A stretch of DNA of 64,000 nucleotides from Anaeramoeba flamelloides (Eukaryota; Metamonada; Anaeramoebidae). The notes below the pieces were generated by a model. It ran no database searches and was not told the DNA's origin. It saw nothing but the letters and a program-made list of their open reading frames with translations. The stretch covers positions 4,104,001-4,168,000 of the forward strand of contig JANTQA010000042.1 in the NCBI GenBank assembly GCA_027625915.1. The letters run 5' to 3'. Every line of letters begins with the position of its first letter. The stretch's first letter is position 1. The position numbers and the translations under genes are program-made. This document shows, in pieces, positions 1 to 11,421 of the stretch.

Positions 1-3000
1 TTTTCAATTTCTTATTTTTATTCTCTTTGATTATTAATCTTTTTGGTGAAATAAATTGTGGGTGGTCGACGTTGATATATGCGGTTTCTATTGAAATTAA
101 GTTTTTGATAAATTCGCATGCTGGTATAAACAATTGATTAATGTATTCAATAGATGTGGAAATTATACGGTTCCTCAATTCGATGAAACGATCAAGTCTC
201 GGTAGAGCAATTTGTTCGCGGAGGATATTTTCCAGTTCCTTGAGCGATTGCTCTGCGCATTGTAAACAGGGCTTTTTCAATAGAGATATTTTCGATTTGA
301 CTAAGATCTCAAAGGAGGTGTCTGTAACAAATAGAGATTTTCTAATGCCCTGTGTGTTTTGTAAAATAATTTCAATTTCTTTATTTGAGACCTTGACTGT
401 TGGATCGATGCCTTCAAGAAATACTTTGAAAATATCATAGAATACAAAATTCAATCTTGCGCCCCCCTGTAGCTTTGTCATGGACTGCTCTAATTCCAAT
501 CCTCTTCCTTCAATTAAATCAGTATATTTTGTGGAAAATTCGCTGATAATTGAAGACAATAAAGAGCTTTTATTCGATCCATTGGGCGGTGTCCCCAAGG
601 ATTTTAATTTCGATTTCGTTATTTTTAGCTCTCTGTTCAGGCTTTCAACTAAGCTCGGTACATTTTGTTGAATTGATCCAATGAAAAGCGATGACAGCCT
701 TTCGGTGAGATATTTGATTCCATATTTATTTTGTAAAAGCTTATAAACTTTATGATTTTGAAAGAAGTTTTCTTCGTCGATGTGTGCTTTTCTGATGTCT
801 TTGCCTTTATTAATATCTTCTTGGGATCTGTTGATAACAGGGATGTATCCTAACTTTAATGGGAACAATTTACCTTCCAAAATAGGCATAACATCAACAC
901 CTTTGTCTAAAAGATCTAATTTTGTGATCACTCCTAATGTCCGATCGCCATTTGGATCAACTCTTTTACAAATCCGAAGTGCATCACTTGTCGCAATGTC
1001 CTGTGTTGCTGGAATGATGGCTAGTAATAAGGACTTGGGGTTTGAAATATATTTTAAAACCATTTTTTCAATTGTTTCAACAATGCTAAGTGGCTGGTTG
1101 ATGGTTGCGTTTTTTGTTAGACCGGGTAAATCGATCAGGGTGAGATCAACGAGTTTGGGTGAAAAAATCTTTTTTATTGATTATTTGTATACGTATATAT
1201 AAATGTATAAGTTAATAAATTGTTTAAAAATCATAATTTTTAACTACAAATAAATTCTTTTTTGTAAAATTTTTGTTTTTTTTTTGATTATTCAAATTTT
1301 TTTTAATAATTTAAATTAAAAATGAAGGTGAGTAGGCTCTAAAAAAATTATTTGAAAAATTAGTTTATGTTTATATAGCCAAAGGTATAACTTAACTTTT
1401 TAAATAAATCAACTTTTCAAGTTACAATTCTGGAAAAAAAAAAAAGTCAAATTGATTTTAATAGTAAAATAGTAGTAAAAGTTCTCGTTTTCAAATATTA
1501 TTTGACGGATTTTTTTTTGTATATTTTTCATTTAAAAACTAAGTTTAAATATGGGTTTTATTATTTGAATTAAAATAGAATTCCAAACGTCAAATGAAAA
1601 ACAAAATTTTGAGAATGTTCAATTTTTGAAAAATTGAGAATTTTAATTGTAAACATTAGTAAAAGTGACTTTTTTGGATTTTTTGATGCTCTGATTTTTC
1701 ATTCGGGTGAAATTGACTTTTAGATTTTAACAATTGGCATTAATCCAGTTTGAGTAATTTCAGTTTCAGATATCTAAACTCCATTTCACTAAAAGTGGCC
1801 CAGCCAAAAATGAAAAAGTCACTTTATTTTTAAGAATCAACCAAACTTAGATTGTTTAGAAATACGAGAAATAATAAACTTCATATAAGAGTCCATAATT
1901 ATAAAAGAAACCCCTGAACAAACCATAAATTTCAAAAAAAAATAATGTTAAAAAAATTTTTTGGGGCCCATTCATTGGAACGTCTCGTGCAAAATTCTCA
2001 ATTTCTTTAGGAAATTAAAATCGTTGATAATAAGATTTTTTACTTGTAAATGTATGAATTTTAAAAGAACATACAAAGCTTAACTTTTCTTAAGGTTTAT
2101 TTCGTTTTTCAAACATTTTTTTTTTCAAAGTTAATTTTTAAAAAAAAAAATAAAAAAGAAAAGAAGAAAAAAAAAAGCAAAAAGCAAAAAACAAAAAAAA
2201 CAAAATTTTACAAAATGAGAAAAAATGATTATGATCTAAAAATTGAAAATTTTAGTTTGATAAGAGTAATGAATTAAACTCATAGAATGTCTTCCATTTC
2301 TTCAATAAAACTGGGCCCCTTTGACTGAAAAAGAGTTTATATTGAACAGTAAAAAATAAGAAGAATAATATTTGAAAAATTTTCTTTTTTACTATTATAC
2401 AATTAAAATCGAGTTGGCAATTTTTTTCCATTGAAAGATTTTTTTTTACTGGTTAGTTAGGCGAGAAAAGTTTTTTGGTGATTTTAAAATTATTTTTCGA
2501 AAATTGAAAAAAAAATCTTTAAAAAATTGGGCAAGCTTTAATATTAATTTTAATTTAAAAAAAATACTATCAATGGAAAAAAAATATTAATATTTAAATT
2601 ATTGTTTTGCCAAAATAATAATTTTTTCTTTTATTTCATCTACTTTTCCAAGAGAATATTTTGAAAGTCAGATCAAAAGTAAGGAATTTTCAAAAATGTG
2701 GGGAAATTTTTTTTTATATTTCGTTAAGAAATTTCTCTTTGTTGGTGGTTCTATTCGTAAATTGGGAATATAAAATTAATAGGAATGTTGCTGCCGATTG
2801 AATCAGTACCTATTATTTGTATTTCAAATTTTAGTAATCATTATATTCAAAAAAATGAAAAAAAATTACACTTTTTTTGCATCCAAAAAGAGTGTACAGT
2901 AAATTTCAAATAAAAAATTGGCAATATGATCGATCCAAAGGATTTTTTTAAAACAATAAAATACAGTTATTGAAGTTTTTCATTCTCTGAGAAATTCTTG

Positions 3001-5764
3001 TTGAGATTAAACAAGTTTTGAAAAAATTTTTCGGGATCAAAAAGAAAAAAAATAAATACTAATTTTTACACAAAAAATTTCCTATAAATTTAGGTTTAAA
3101 AGGTTTGATATCTTTTGTGGAAAGGTCAGAATATTTCAAAATTATTAGGTATAATAACACTATAAATGAACGGTCATGTTGTAGAGTGCCTAAGTTTTTT
3201 TTAATTTTTGAAATGGAACGAAACTACTTCCATATTAAAATGAAGAAACTTCACAAATTACCAAAACAAATATTCTTATGTATATGATGGAAAGAAAATA
3301 AAAACAAAAACTTGCAATTTATGCAAAAAAAAAAAATACTTCAACTTAGAAATAGATAAAGATATCGATCATTTTTTATGGTATTGTGTCGTCAAGTGTC
3401 TAGCTTTTCCAGAATTCAAAAGAATAGAGAAAAAAAAACAGAGATTATACTCAATTCTTTTAAATTAAAAAAAACCTAACGACTGCCCATTCTATAAAGA
3501 AAATCGAATAATTTGGATTAAAGAGTTAATTCAAATTCACAAAAACAATAAGAATAACATCTTTGATATTATTCGGAATAAAGACTCATTATTTATTTTG
3601 TCATTAGTTCATTACAAAGAAAATTATGATTCTTTATTAAAATTTCTAAACAAAAATTTAGAAATTAGGGAAGTGTCACAAAGTGTCGTAGATTCCCTTA
3701 GAGTCCCGTAGATTTCTGTAGAGTGCCGTAGAGTGCCTAGGTTTTTTTTAATTTCAGAAATAAAAAGAAAACTCAAGAAAACCTAACGGTGGTTTTCTGG
3801 TATTCGAACGGATGGAGTAAAATCAAAGATTTAACTCAATTCTTTTAAATTCTGGAAAATCTAATGTTAGTTTTTTTTTTTACTTTTTGAAATCATGGGA
3901 AAATTTATTTAATTTTCCAATAAAAACAGAGAACTCAAAAAAAGCCAATGACGGTTTGTTTTAAATTTAAGAAATAAGTAAAACCAAAGATTTTCCACCA
4001 TTCTTCCAAATTAAAAAAAAAACCTAACATTTGTAATAGAAAATTAATTTCCTCACTCCAAAATAAAAATAAAATAAAAAAAAAAAAGTTTGATATCTTT
4101 TATAAAGGTGATTTCTTACCAATTGAATTATTATTATGAAGAATCAATTAATGGTGAATAACAATTATGGAAATTTATACAAAGTTTTATGAAAATTAAG
4201 TTTAATCAAGATATTTTATAATACATTTGTACTACCTTTTTGGAAATAGCTTATATCACAGTTGTATCAAAAAATCAAGGAATGTAATAGAAAAAAAAAA
4301 TTGAGAAACTTTTTTTTAACTGTAAACTTTCTTCAAATCTAGAAATTACAAAAACTAGGAAATGAATAATTTTCACTTCCAATATATTTGCAATTTTAAC
4401 TGTTATTTTAAAAATTAGGCTCCAAGTGTTTTCATAATTTGAAATCAATGTTATTGCTTGTAAATTAGATCTTCTGTCTTGTTATAATTTTTTTTTTGGG
4501 GGATAGGTAAAAAAAGTACAAAAAATAACTTATCTAATCGACAATTATATGTGGTTTATAATCTCGATCGGGTTCTGTAATGATGCTTGCCCTCCCATTT
4601 TTTCATGTTTTGAAATATCGTTTAGATATTTCACTTGATTTTTAAAAAATAAATGTTTCGGGTTCTATTGAGATTTACTATTAAAAAATAGAAAATTCCA
4701 AAATCTAACCTTTTCACAATTAGTTTACCTCATTAAGAATTTGAGTTTTTCCCAAGCACTCACAAAATAGTTGTGATCAAATCTTTGGGATTGTTTCTGA
4801 AAGCTGTAATTTTATAAGATATGAATTGTTTTAAAAAATGAACATTTTTCGACTATTTTCGTTAAGATTTAAATTAATTTTGTATATTTTACAGAATTAG
4901 ATCATTTCCAAAAGAGGTTTTTCATCAAGAAGATTGGAGTTTTCCTAAACCACTGATGAGTTTATTATAATTAAAAAGAACTGTTTCTAAAAGTTGTAAT
5001 TTTTTGAGATGTGCTGTTGAAAAAATGGATTTTTTCTTGTTTTCGTTACTCTTTGTTTTATTTTTATATTTCTGTGAAAGTTTACAATTCAAAAAAAAAG
5101 TTTTCTGTCTCTGTTTTCGTTCCTCAATTTTTTCAATTTAACACAAAGAAAAAAAAATAAAAAAAAAAAGCAAAGGGGTTGGTGAAAAATTTAAAGAAAG
5201 TCAAGTTTTTTTTTTCTTTGAATTTTGGATAATTTCAAAACAAGAGATGATCCACTTTACATTTTTTTCAGAATTAAGAGGTTTTTAATTTATATAAAAA
5301 TTGAAAGACGGAAATTTGTATGGGTTGTTTTCTTTTTTGAAAAGAAAAAGAAATTGAAAAAGAAATTGAAAAAAAAAGAAAAAAAATCATACTTTTAAAT
5401 AAAGAGGTTGATCAGATATTTGATCTTTTTCAAGTTGGTTTGTTTGGTTTTTTATTTCTTCTCTAACCTTGTCGAATTCTGGAAAAATTTGGTTTTTAAG
5501 ATGTGAAAATTTAGCATATGGTCCTTTTTTCTGCTTTTGCTTTGTCGTGCTTCGGCTCCGAACAAGTTCTAAAACAAGTGGCCTTCTTGTAACAATGCCA
5601 GTTCCACGTGGTAAAAAATCAATACCAACAATCGATTCAAGAACAGACGTCTTCCCACTAGACTGCTCACCAACGACAATAATTTCTGGTAATTTGATTT
5701 TGTTGTATTTCACTTCGCTTAGGATTCGGTGAAGTTTGTTTGTAATCTTTATTAAAGATTTCAT
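1..5764 (-). CDS. Dynamin-related GTPase (Vps1/Dnm1-like), 5' part, two exons
   Basis: Large GTPase of the dynamin family, which assembles on membranes to divide vesicles, mitochondria or peroxisomes. Exon 1 is 5764-5393 (124 codons); exon 2 starts at 1168 in phase 0 and leaves the window at base 1, giving about 513 residues. Visible motifs: P-loop GEQSSGKT (residues 32-39), switch [11 protein letters not shown] with its Thr at 59, DLPGLT (137-142) and TKLD (206-209), then a middle domain ending in the typical [10 protein letters not shown]. The start matches the family's usual N-terminus, a short helix ahead of LPEIIVVG. The donor is GTATGA after LYLK and the acceptor is AAAAAAG before IFSPKLVDL, and the join restores the conserved spacing to DLPG. 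The missing end should hold the variable region and GED. A Vps1/Drp1-type protein without a PH domain is likely, but the discriminating part is off the window. Confidence 0.93.
1776..2339. mobile_element. Short inverted-repeat element, family 2, copy A
   Basis: A 564-bp unit. The left end begins TAAACTCCATTTCAC and the right end, read on the other strand, begins TAAACTCTTTTTCAG. The similarity between the ends extends through a CAAAG and CCCA block, so terminal repeats are about 28 bp and imperfect. TA at both edges fits a Tc1/mariner target. It is a diverged copy of 37777-38324 in the same orientation, with the internal sequence shared along its length (for example the stretch around CTCAATTTCTTTAGG). 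Degraded minus-frame similarity between the copies suggests a shrunken coding remnant, but no family is recognisable from it. Confidence 0.75.
3230..3690 (+). mobile_element. LINE (non-LTR retrotransposon) 3' remnant
   Basis: On the plus strand, antisense to the host gene, translation gives YVYDGKK, then KTCNLCKK followed by DIDHFLWYC. This C-x2-C-x(n)-H-x4-C pattern matches the zinc knuckle at the C-terminus of many LINE ORF2 proteins. After a palindromic insertion the reading resumes as [16 protein letters not shown]. The same pattern recurs in the fragment at 32415-33230. Only the 3' end remains and it is decayed. The left boundary is uncertain because a palindromic repeat piece lies at about 3180-3230. 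Confidence 0.55.
3388..3485. repeat. Palindromic dispersed repeat inside the LINE remnant
   Basis: Starts at GTCAAGTGTCTAGC, carries the arm CTTTTCCAGAATTCAAAAG, then a short A-rich loop and the partly complementary arm CTCAATTCTTTTAAATT, and ends AAACCTAACGAC. It interrupts the LINE reading frame between HFLWYC and the downstream IIWIKELI block, so it behaves as an insertion. The same arm and edge motifs occur in the other palindrome clusters of the window. Confidence 0.6.
3675..4030. repeat. Cluster of short palindromic repeats
   Basis: Begins with a short tandem of the GTAGAGTGCC type (about 3685-3740), followed by the shared blocks CCTAGGTTTTTTTTAATTT, AAAACTCAAGAAAACCTAAC and TTCTTTTAAATTCTGGAAAA. 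These are the same modules as in the clusters near 17.1, 36.2-36.7 and 56.3-56.7 kb. Confidence 0.6.
4600..5100. repeat. Degenerate tandem repeat, about 185-bp period
   Basis: Three diverged units can be aligned by the block TTCTATTGAGATTT (4663), TTCGTTAAGATTT (4858) and TTCGTTACTCTTT (5042), which are 194 and 184 bases apart. Each is preceded by a diverged GTAATTTT-type block. Single diverged units appear near 16830 and 35970. The alignment is by eye and the repeats are old. Confidence 0.4.
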
Positions 5765-7678
5765 TTTAAATTTAATTAAAATAAAATTTTGAAAAAAATG
5801 TTTTGCCTTTGTTTTTGTTCAGGTTCAATGCAAAAAAACTCGATACTTTTAACAAAGCCTTTAACTTTTTCAAAGCTTTTAGACAACTTCTAAAGCTTCC
5901 AAACAGTTTAAAATAATATATATCTTTCAAAACGTGAGATTTTTTGATGGGTCGGTTGAAACCTTCTGAAGTTTTCATATTGAATACAGTCGTGTTAATG
6001 GTTTATTTTTTTTTCTTATTTTTTTTTAAAAATTGGGTTTCTGAGAATTATTGTTCTTTGTTAGTTCATTGAAGATCAAGAAAAAATTGTTTTGAGCTAG
6101 CAGTGTGTTGACTAATAAGAGGACTAACAAACAAAACAATTTTTTATTAAATAAAAAAGTAACGTATAGCCCAGAAATAGTGAAAAGGTCTTTCAATTTC
6201 ACAATATTTTCAAAGTCTTTTGAATGGTATTTAACTTTTTCATACAACTCAGAGAACAAATTAATATAAGTTTTGAGAAGTATTTAAGGTATTATTTATT
6301 GAAAAAGAGTCTAACAAAGAAGGGAGAAAAATTATTTCTCAGACTTTAACTCGACACAAAAAGAATCACTTATCACAAAGATCTTCAGACTGAGAAATCG
6401 TTTAAAAGATTTCCAAAGTGTTTAATTGGACTCTGGAAAGGGTAAAAAGTTTGTAAAAGTCAGGAGATTTTATGTTTGGTTGTTAAAATGATTTCAAACT
6501 GGTTTGGTTAATCTATTTTTCAATTATACCTTGTTTCCTTTTTCGAGAAAGTTTTCACCTCAAATGACAAAATAAACAAACAGTAACCGTTTAATAAATG
6601 TGGTATTGGTTTCTTACAGTTCTACAATTAAATAATAAATCTCAAAAATCATGGATGAAATTTGAAAGATTTTCATAAAATTTTTAGACAATTATCCAAT
6701 GAATTGTGAAAAATCAAAAAAAAAATCTCAAAATCTAAAAAAATAATACAAAGAAAAAATAAATCCCTTTCATAATTGAAATTTTTCTTAAAAAAAGAAT
6801 AAGTTTTGCAGTTAAATTGATTAGGGCTTAGATATACTATTCAATATTAACTTAGATTTTTTTTACTTGTTGAAGTAAAAATAAAGTTTGGATTATATTT
6901 TCAAACATGGGTTTTGTGGTTTAGTTTTTTTGTTTTTTTAGATCACAATACCGACTTCTCTACTTGCTAGAAAAAGAGTCACAAAGAATCAGGTGGGGGG
7001 GGGGGTTAAGAAAAAATATCCATCAAATCTACTAACAGTGGTAGTTAAAGTTCTGTTTAATTAAAACACAATACCAATTCAAATATAAATTAATTTTTGT
7101 AAAATTTAATTTTAAAATTCAATGAACTCTGCTTAAAATTTTTACTTTTCTTTAATAATGGAAAAAAAAATACCTTTATTAATACAATTGTGGACAGAAT
7201 TTTGTCTTGATCAATAAATAAATATTTGAAGTAAAAATTGTTTTGGTGGGGTAGGCATTGTATTAATAATAATTAAATCAGTCTTTTCAACCTATTACTT
7301 ATATTTTTGACCAGTTTGATAACAAAATTCAAAAATCAGGTTTCAAAAACTTCAAAATTTTATTAAAAAAAAGAAAGAATAAAAAATATATTATTTTGAG
7401 TGACTTATGTTTATGTTTTAATCATTTATGGGGCACGGTCTAAAATTGGGGGGTGGGGTGGGTTGTCATCAAAAATTTTTGAGTAATAAATTGCACTTTC
7501 TTTTGGTGACAAAAATTGATATAACTGAAAGAAAAATAGTTGGGTCTTATTGGCAAAAAAATTAAAAATCAAAAAACAAAGTTTTAAAAACATTCTTGAT
7601 TTCAAACAATAAAATTAAAGAAAATATCAGTCAACTTCAATTTTATATTTTCAAAGAGTCAAATTTCTTCAATTTCTG

Positions 7679-8042
7679 GATTATCTAAAATAAATCCATC
7701 CTGGGGATCTTACGAATCAAAATTCAGTTGGAATAGACTCTCCACGGTTTAGATCCAAAAGAACTAGAAAATTTCGAAAATTTAGGAAAAGGTAATTTTG
7801 CCAGATCTGATACTTAATTCGAAGATGATAGTAAAAACCACATTTCAACTATGCTTCTACTAAGCCCCATTTTTTAGAGGTTTGTATTGGGTATTAGACA
7901 ATATTTCAATTCGATCTAGCTTAATTATTTATTCCTAAAATTTCGAAATTTTATAGTTCTTTTGGATCTAAAGCAATAAAGATTCTAATTTATTAATGTT
8001 TTGATTTGCAAGATCGCCTTGGTGGTTTTATTTTAGATAGTC
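7679..8042. repeat. Foldback element with arms of about 110 bp
   Basis: The left arm (7679-7792) contains TTATCTAAAATAAA and TTTAGATCCAAAAGAACTA. The right arm (7934-8042) is its imperfect reverse complement, with AGTTCTTTTGGATCTAAAG and TTTATTTTAGATAG. The loop is about 140 bases and has no open frame. Arm similarity is highest nearest the loop. This unit shares no motif with the other repeat families here. Confidence 0.65.
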
Positions 8043-8343
8043 CTTAAATAAAATTATTTTTCTTTCACTACAAAATCTATTTGTTTCCCTTTAATTCAAG
8101 GTGTAACTTATTTTGTAACACTCTAAATTTGACAAAGTAAGGATTTTGAAATATTCTAATATAACAATACTTGTTATGAGAAATTGGTAAAAAGTAAAAG
8201 AAAAAGGTAAAAATCTTTGGGATAACAAAAAAGTCTACAAGACTGAAACGGTGAAATAAACACAATTCGTTTCAAAATAATGATTCAATATCAAAATTGA
8301 ATGTATCTCATAGTTCTTTTTTCCAAAATGTATTATTTTTTCA

Positions 8344-8857
8344 TAAACTAAATTTCATAATAAATGGCCCATCTTACATTTGAATTTTTTATTTCTTTTA
8401 TATCGTTTTGAAGTTTTTCCTCTCATAATGAAAAGTTTGCAAATAAATCATTTTTTCTCTTTTTTATTATTTCAACAGTGTTTTATTAAAATGGAAAATG
8501 AAAATGAAATTTTGGAAATAAGTAACAGATGAATTAATGAAAATTTTGGTTTCAAATATGAAAAAGAGATTAGGTTTAGTTTTTCAAAAGGAAGGGGAAT
8601 CGATAAATGGGTTTTTTTAATTTTTTAATTTTCTATTTTTTATCTAATGCTTCTTTCAAAATAAATGTCCCAATTTTTTTAAACAGTTTTTTTTTATTTT
8701 TTTTTCTTTTTTTTTAGACAAAAAATAAATATCTCATGAGTATAGTATTGAATATTAAAATCAAATTTTTATATTATAATAGATAACTTCAATTGTTAAA
8801 AATATTTTTTTTCAAAATTTGATTTTTAATAGGCCAATGATTTTGAAAGATAGTTTA
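8344..8857 (+). mobile_element. Tc1/mariner-derived short element, family 3, copy A
   Basis: A 514-bp unit with ends TAAACTAAATTTCAT (left) and, on the other strand, TAAACT at the right; both edges are TA. Near 8505-8630 the plus strand still reads VTDELMKILVSNMKKRL then GLVFQKEGESIN. This matches the C-terminal tail of Tc1-type transposases (the family pattern is E..LVDSMPKR...VI...G), with a stop just upstream, so no active enzyme is encoded. It is an inverted relative of 44940-45458, and 38499-38716 is a shorter relative. Confidence 0.75.
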
Positions 8858-10079
8858 CTTTTTTTTTTTAGAAATCGATTGTCATTCATATATTGATTGT
8901 TTTTATTTAATCGGTATTTGGTACTTATCAAAATTACAAAAAATATTTCTCACCAAAGTAACAAAACCCTGGAAGGTGAGTTATTAAAAAGGAAAATTTT
9001 CAAAGATAAAACTGTTTTCAAAGAATTAATAACAAAAAAATAAATCTAAAAATTTACTAGTGTTTTGAGTTAATGGACTAGTCTCAATTATTTTTTCTTC
9101 GCCAATTTCTAAATACGAATTTATTATCTCGATATAGTTTAATATTGATAATAAACAGGGGCTTGCAAATCTAAGTAATTGGTAAAAAAATTTCCCAATA
9201 TCTATTCAATGTAGGTAAAAAACAATTAATAGAGATTAGTTTATGGAAAAAAGAATAATTTGTAAAGATCTAAATAAGAAATAGTGCTTAATCAAGCCAG
9301 TTTTTTTTCAAAAAATGACAAGTGTTACAAAAAGATTTCAGCTCTGGTTTTTAGATCAACTTTTAACTAAATGATCTCTGATTCCTTCAGAAATAAGCTA
9401 AATTTCAAAAAATAGGGGAATATTTTTTATCTGAAAAAATTTTCTTTAATTGTTTTTTTTTTGAATAATATTGTATTTTACGAAAGTTTTTAAAGATAAT
9501 AACCAATATAGATTAATAAATTAAAAAATAGTGTAATCATTTTATTTTTGGAAAGACAAATGAAAAAATAAAAAAATAATAATTTTAAATTTGCCCCATA
9601 ATTTTGATATTTGGCTTTGAAGAAGAAATTTTGAAATGTTCAAATTCCACTATAATCAGTTTCACTTTTAAGACAAAAGCTTTGAGTGAAATTTAAGACA
9701 TAACAAAAATTACAAATTAAGGCACAAAATTTCAAATTCTTGAAAAATAATTTGTATAAAAAAAAATTTCTATGAATGTTCTTTAATTGAGATTTTTCTG
9801 TACCTTAAATTTCTGTTGAAAGTTTGTATCCAAAAAGTGGGATTTTCTGTACAGCGATAAGAATAATGCTTTCACAAAGACTATAATCTGTGGTTTCAAC
9901 CTATAATCCGTGCTTTTATTTCTTCTTGTTCCAAGGCAACATACAATCGACTAACCAATAGTATACCTAAGTTCAAATCAATTTTGAAATTAAAGGTCTG
10001 TAATTTTTTATAAATTTAATAATATGAATGAAATTTTGTTCAAAATTTGTTTTAATAGTCTCAATTTTTTTTGATTTTT

Positions 10080-10330
10080 TTGATATTTTTGCGAATAATT
10101 TTTTTCAAAAATTTACTCAATTTTTTGAGATAAATTTTGCAATTCTTTCCTTCATTTTTAGAATTTGTTTTTAAATAATAGAACTTTAAGAAATCAATAC
10201 CGACGTACGTAGGGTTTATTGTTGGTTTCTTTTATCAGTTGAGGTATAGGTCTTCTATAACAAAAAAAACACACCGTTTATTTTAAGTCATAAACTAAAC
10301 TTTTCTGCACGCTTTATTGTGATTAGAGTA
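10080..10330. repeat. Dispersed repeat family 4, copy A
   Basis: Shares TTTAAATAATAGAACTTTAAG, GGTTTATTGTTGGTTTCTT and a following GGTCTT block with 43940-44140 and 45960-46165, in the same orientation. Upstream similarity is weaker. Ends are not defined and no coding function is recognised. Confidence 0.5.
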
Positions 10331-11177
10331 ACAAAAAAATTTTTTATTAACTCCAATAAGAAAGCTATATGTCTTTAATCACAAAAAATCCCCTCTCTTG
10401 TTGCTTTTGTGAGAATATTTTCTGTTTCTTAACCAAATATCATTAAAGAAAGGGAGATTGACAGAAAAAGGAAAGTTTTTAATAGGAATAGAACAATAGG
10501 TAAAAACATTAAAAAGAACCTTCCTCTCAAATTTAAAAATCTTCTTCTTCAGATTTTAAAGTGGGTAGTAGTTATGTTTCTGGACAGATCTAGAAAAAGA
10601 TTCGGACTGACAGATAGAAGAATAAATTTAAGGATTATTTTAAGAATTAAACAAACACTTTTTGGTTTAATACCAATCCTGTATAAAACAGTGTTAGTCA
10701 ATTCAAAATTTTACACTGACGAACTAGTAGTATTCCAGAACACAAAAGTGCTTTGATAAGGATTAGCTATCAGAAAGAAAAAAATAACAACAAGATTACA
10801 CGAATTACAACAATTCAATAATTAATCAGAGTGTTTGTTGTTTCATGTTTTGTCGATGAAAACTTATATTTTTTCAAGGTTTCATAAGGAACTTTCTTTT
10901 TGTTTAATTCCTCAAACTTTCAAATAACTTGGATAAAACAGATCATTACCAATAAATAATAGAGTTGAAAAAATAAAAAAAAGATGAAGAAAAGATAAAA
11001 TAATTGATGATTTATGAAAAAAAAAAAAAATTTGTTTTTCTCTCTTCATTTTTTAAAATTTTATATTTGTTTTCAAAATCGGTTTCTCACGATTAAAATC
11101 ATTTTTCAAAAAGAACTGATTTAATAAAAAAAAAAAATTATTTAATTGAAATCAAAAAGAATTCGAATGCTTAAAAG

Positions 11178-11420
11178 ATGCAAAAAAAAAAAAACAATTG
11201 TTTCAAACTATCCTTTTTTCGAAATATTCTTAATCAAAAAATATTTTCATTTTTTGAAAACCTAAACTATCGAAAAATTAGATTTTACCAAAAGTCGAAG
11301 AAAACAAACAACTTTATTTCAAAATTTCTGAGATTTCAACTGATTTCAATAACTGATCGAACCAACTTCATTTTCGATCCTATTACCAACAAAATTTATT
11401 TAATAAACACCATTGTGTGA
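11178..11420 (+). other. Upstream open frame abutting the AAA ATPase start
   Basis: An 80-codon ATG-initiated frame whose TGA stop (11418-11420) lies one base before the ATG of the AAA gene (11422). The peptide is Lys, Phe, Ile and Asn-rich with no domain I recognise. It could be an upstream ORF in the leader that modulates translation, or a chance frame in AT-rich DNA. The tight stop-start spacing is the only reason to list it. Confidence 0.25.
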
Positions 11421-11421
11421 A

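Larger units (their letters stand above)
1169..5392 (-). other. 4.2 kb intron of the dynamin gene
   Basis: This GT-AG intron interrupts the GTPase domain between LYLK and IFSPKL. It has no coding sequence for the host gene. It holds an inverted-repeat element (1776-2339), a LINE remnant (about 3230-3690) with a palindromic repeat inside it, a palindrome cluster (3675-4030) and a degenerate tandem repeat (4600-5100). The remainder is AT-rich with no recognised feature. Confidence 0.88.
5765..11177. other. Intergenic region with dispersed repeats
   Basis: This 5.4 kb spacer separates the divergent dynamin and AAA ATPase genes. It contains a long-armed foldback (7679-8042), a Tc1/mariner-derived element (8344-8857) and one copy of a dispersed repeat (10080-10330). 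A run of 11 G lies at 6995-7005. The remaining short open frames, such as 10574-10756, have no recognisable domain, no partner exons and AT-noise composition, so I do not call genes. Confidence 0.7.

Noticed and set aside
141-1202. Three plus-strand open frames
   Set aside because: They are shadows of dynamin exon 2, which reads on the minus strand with all GTPase motifs.
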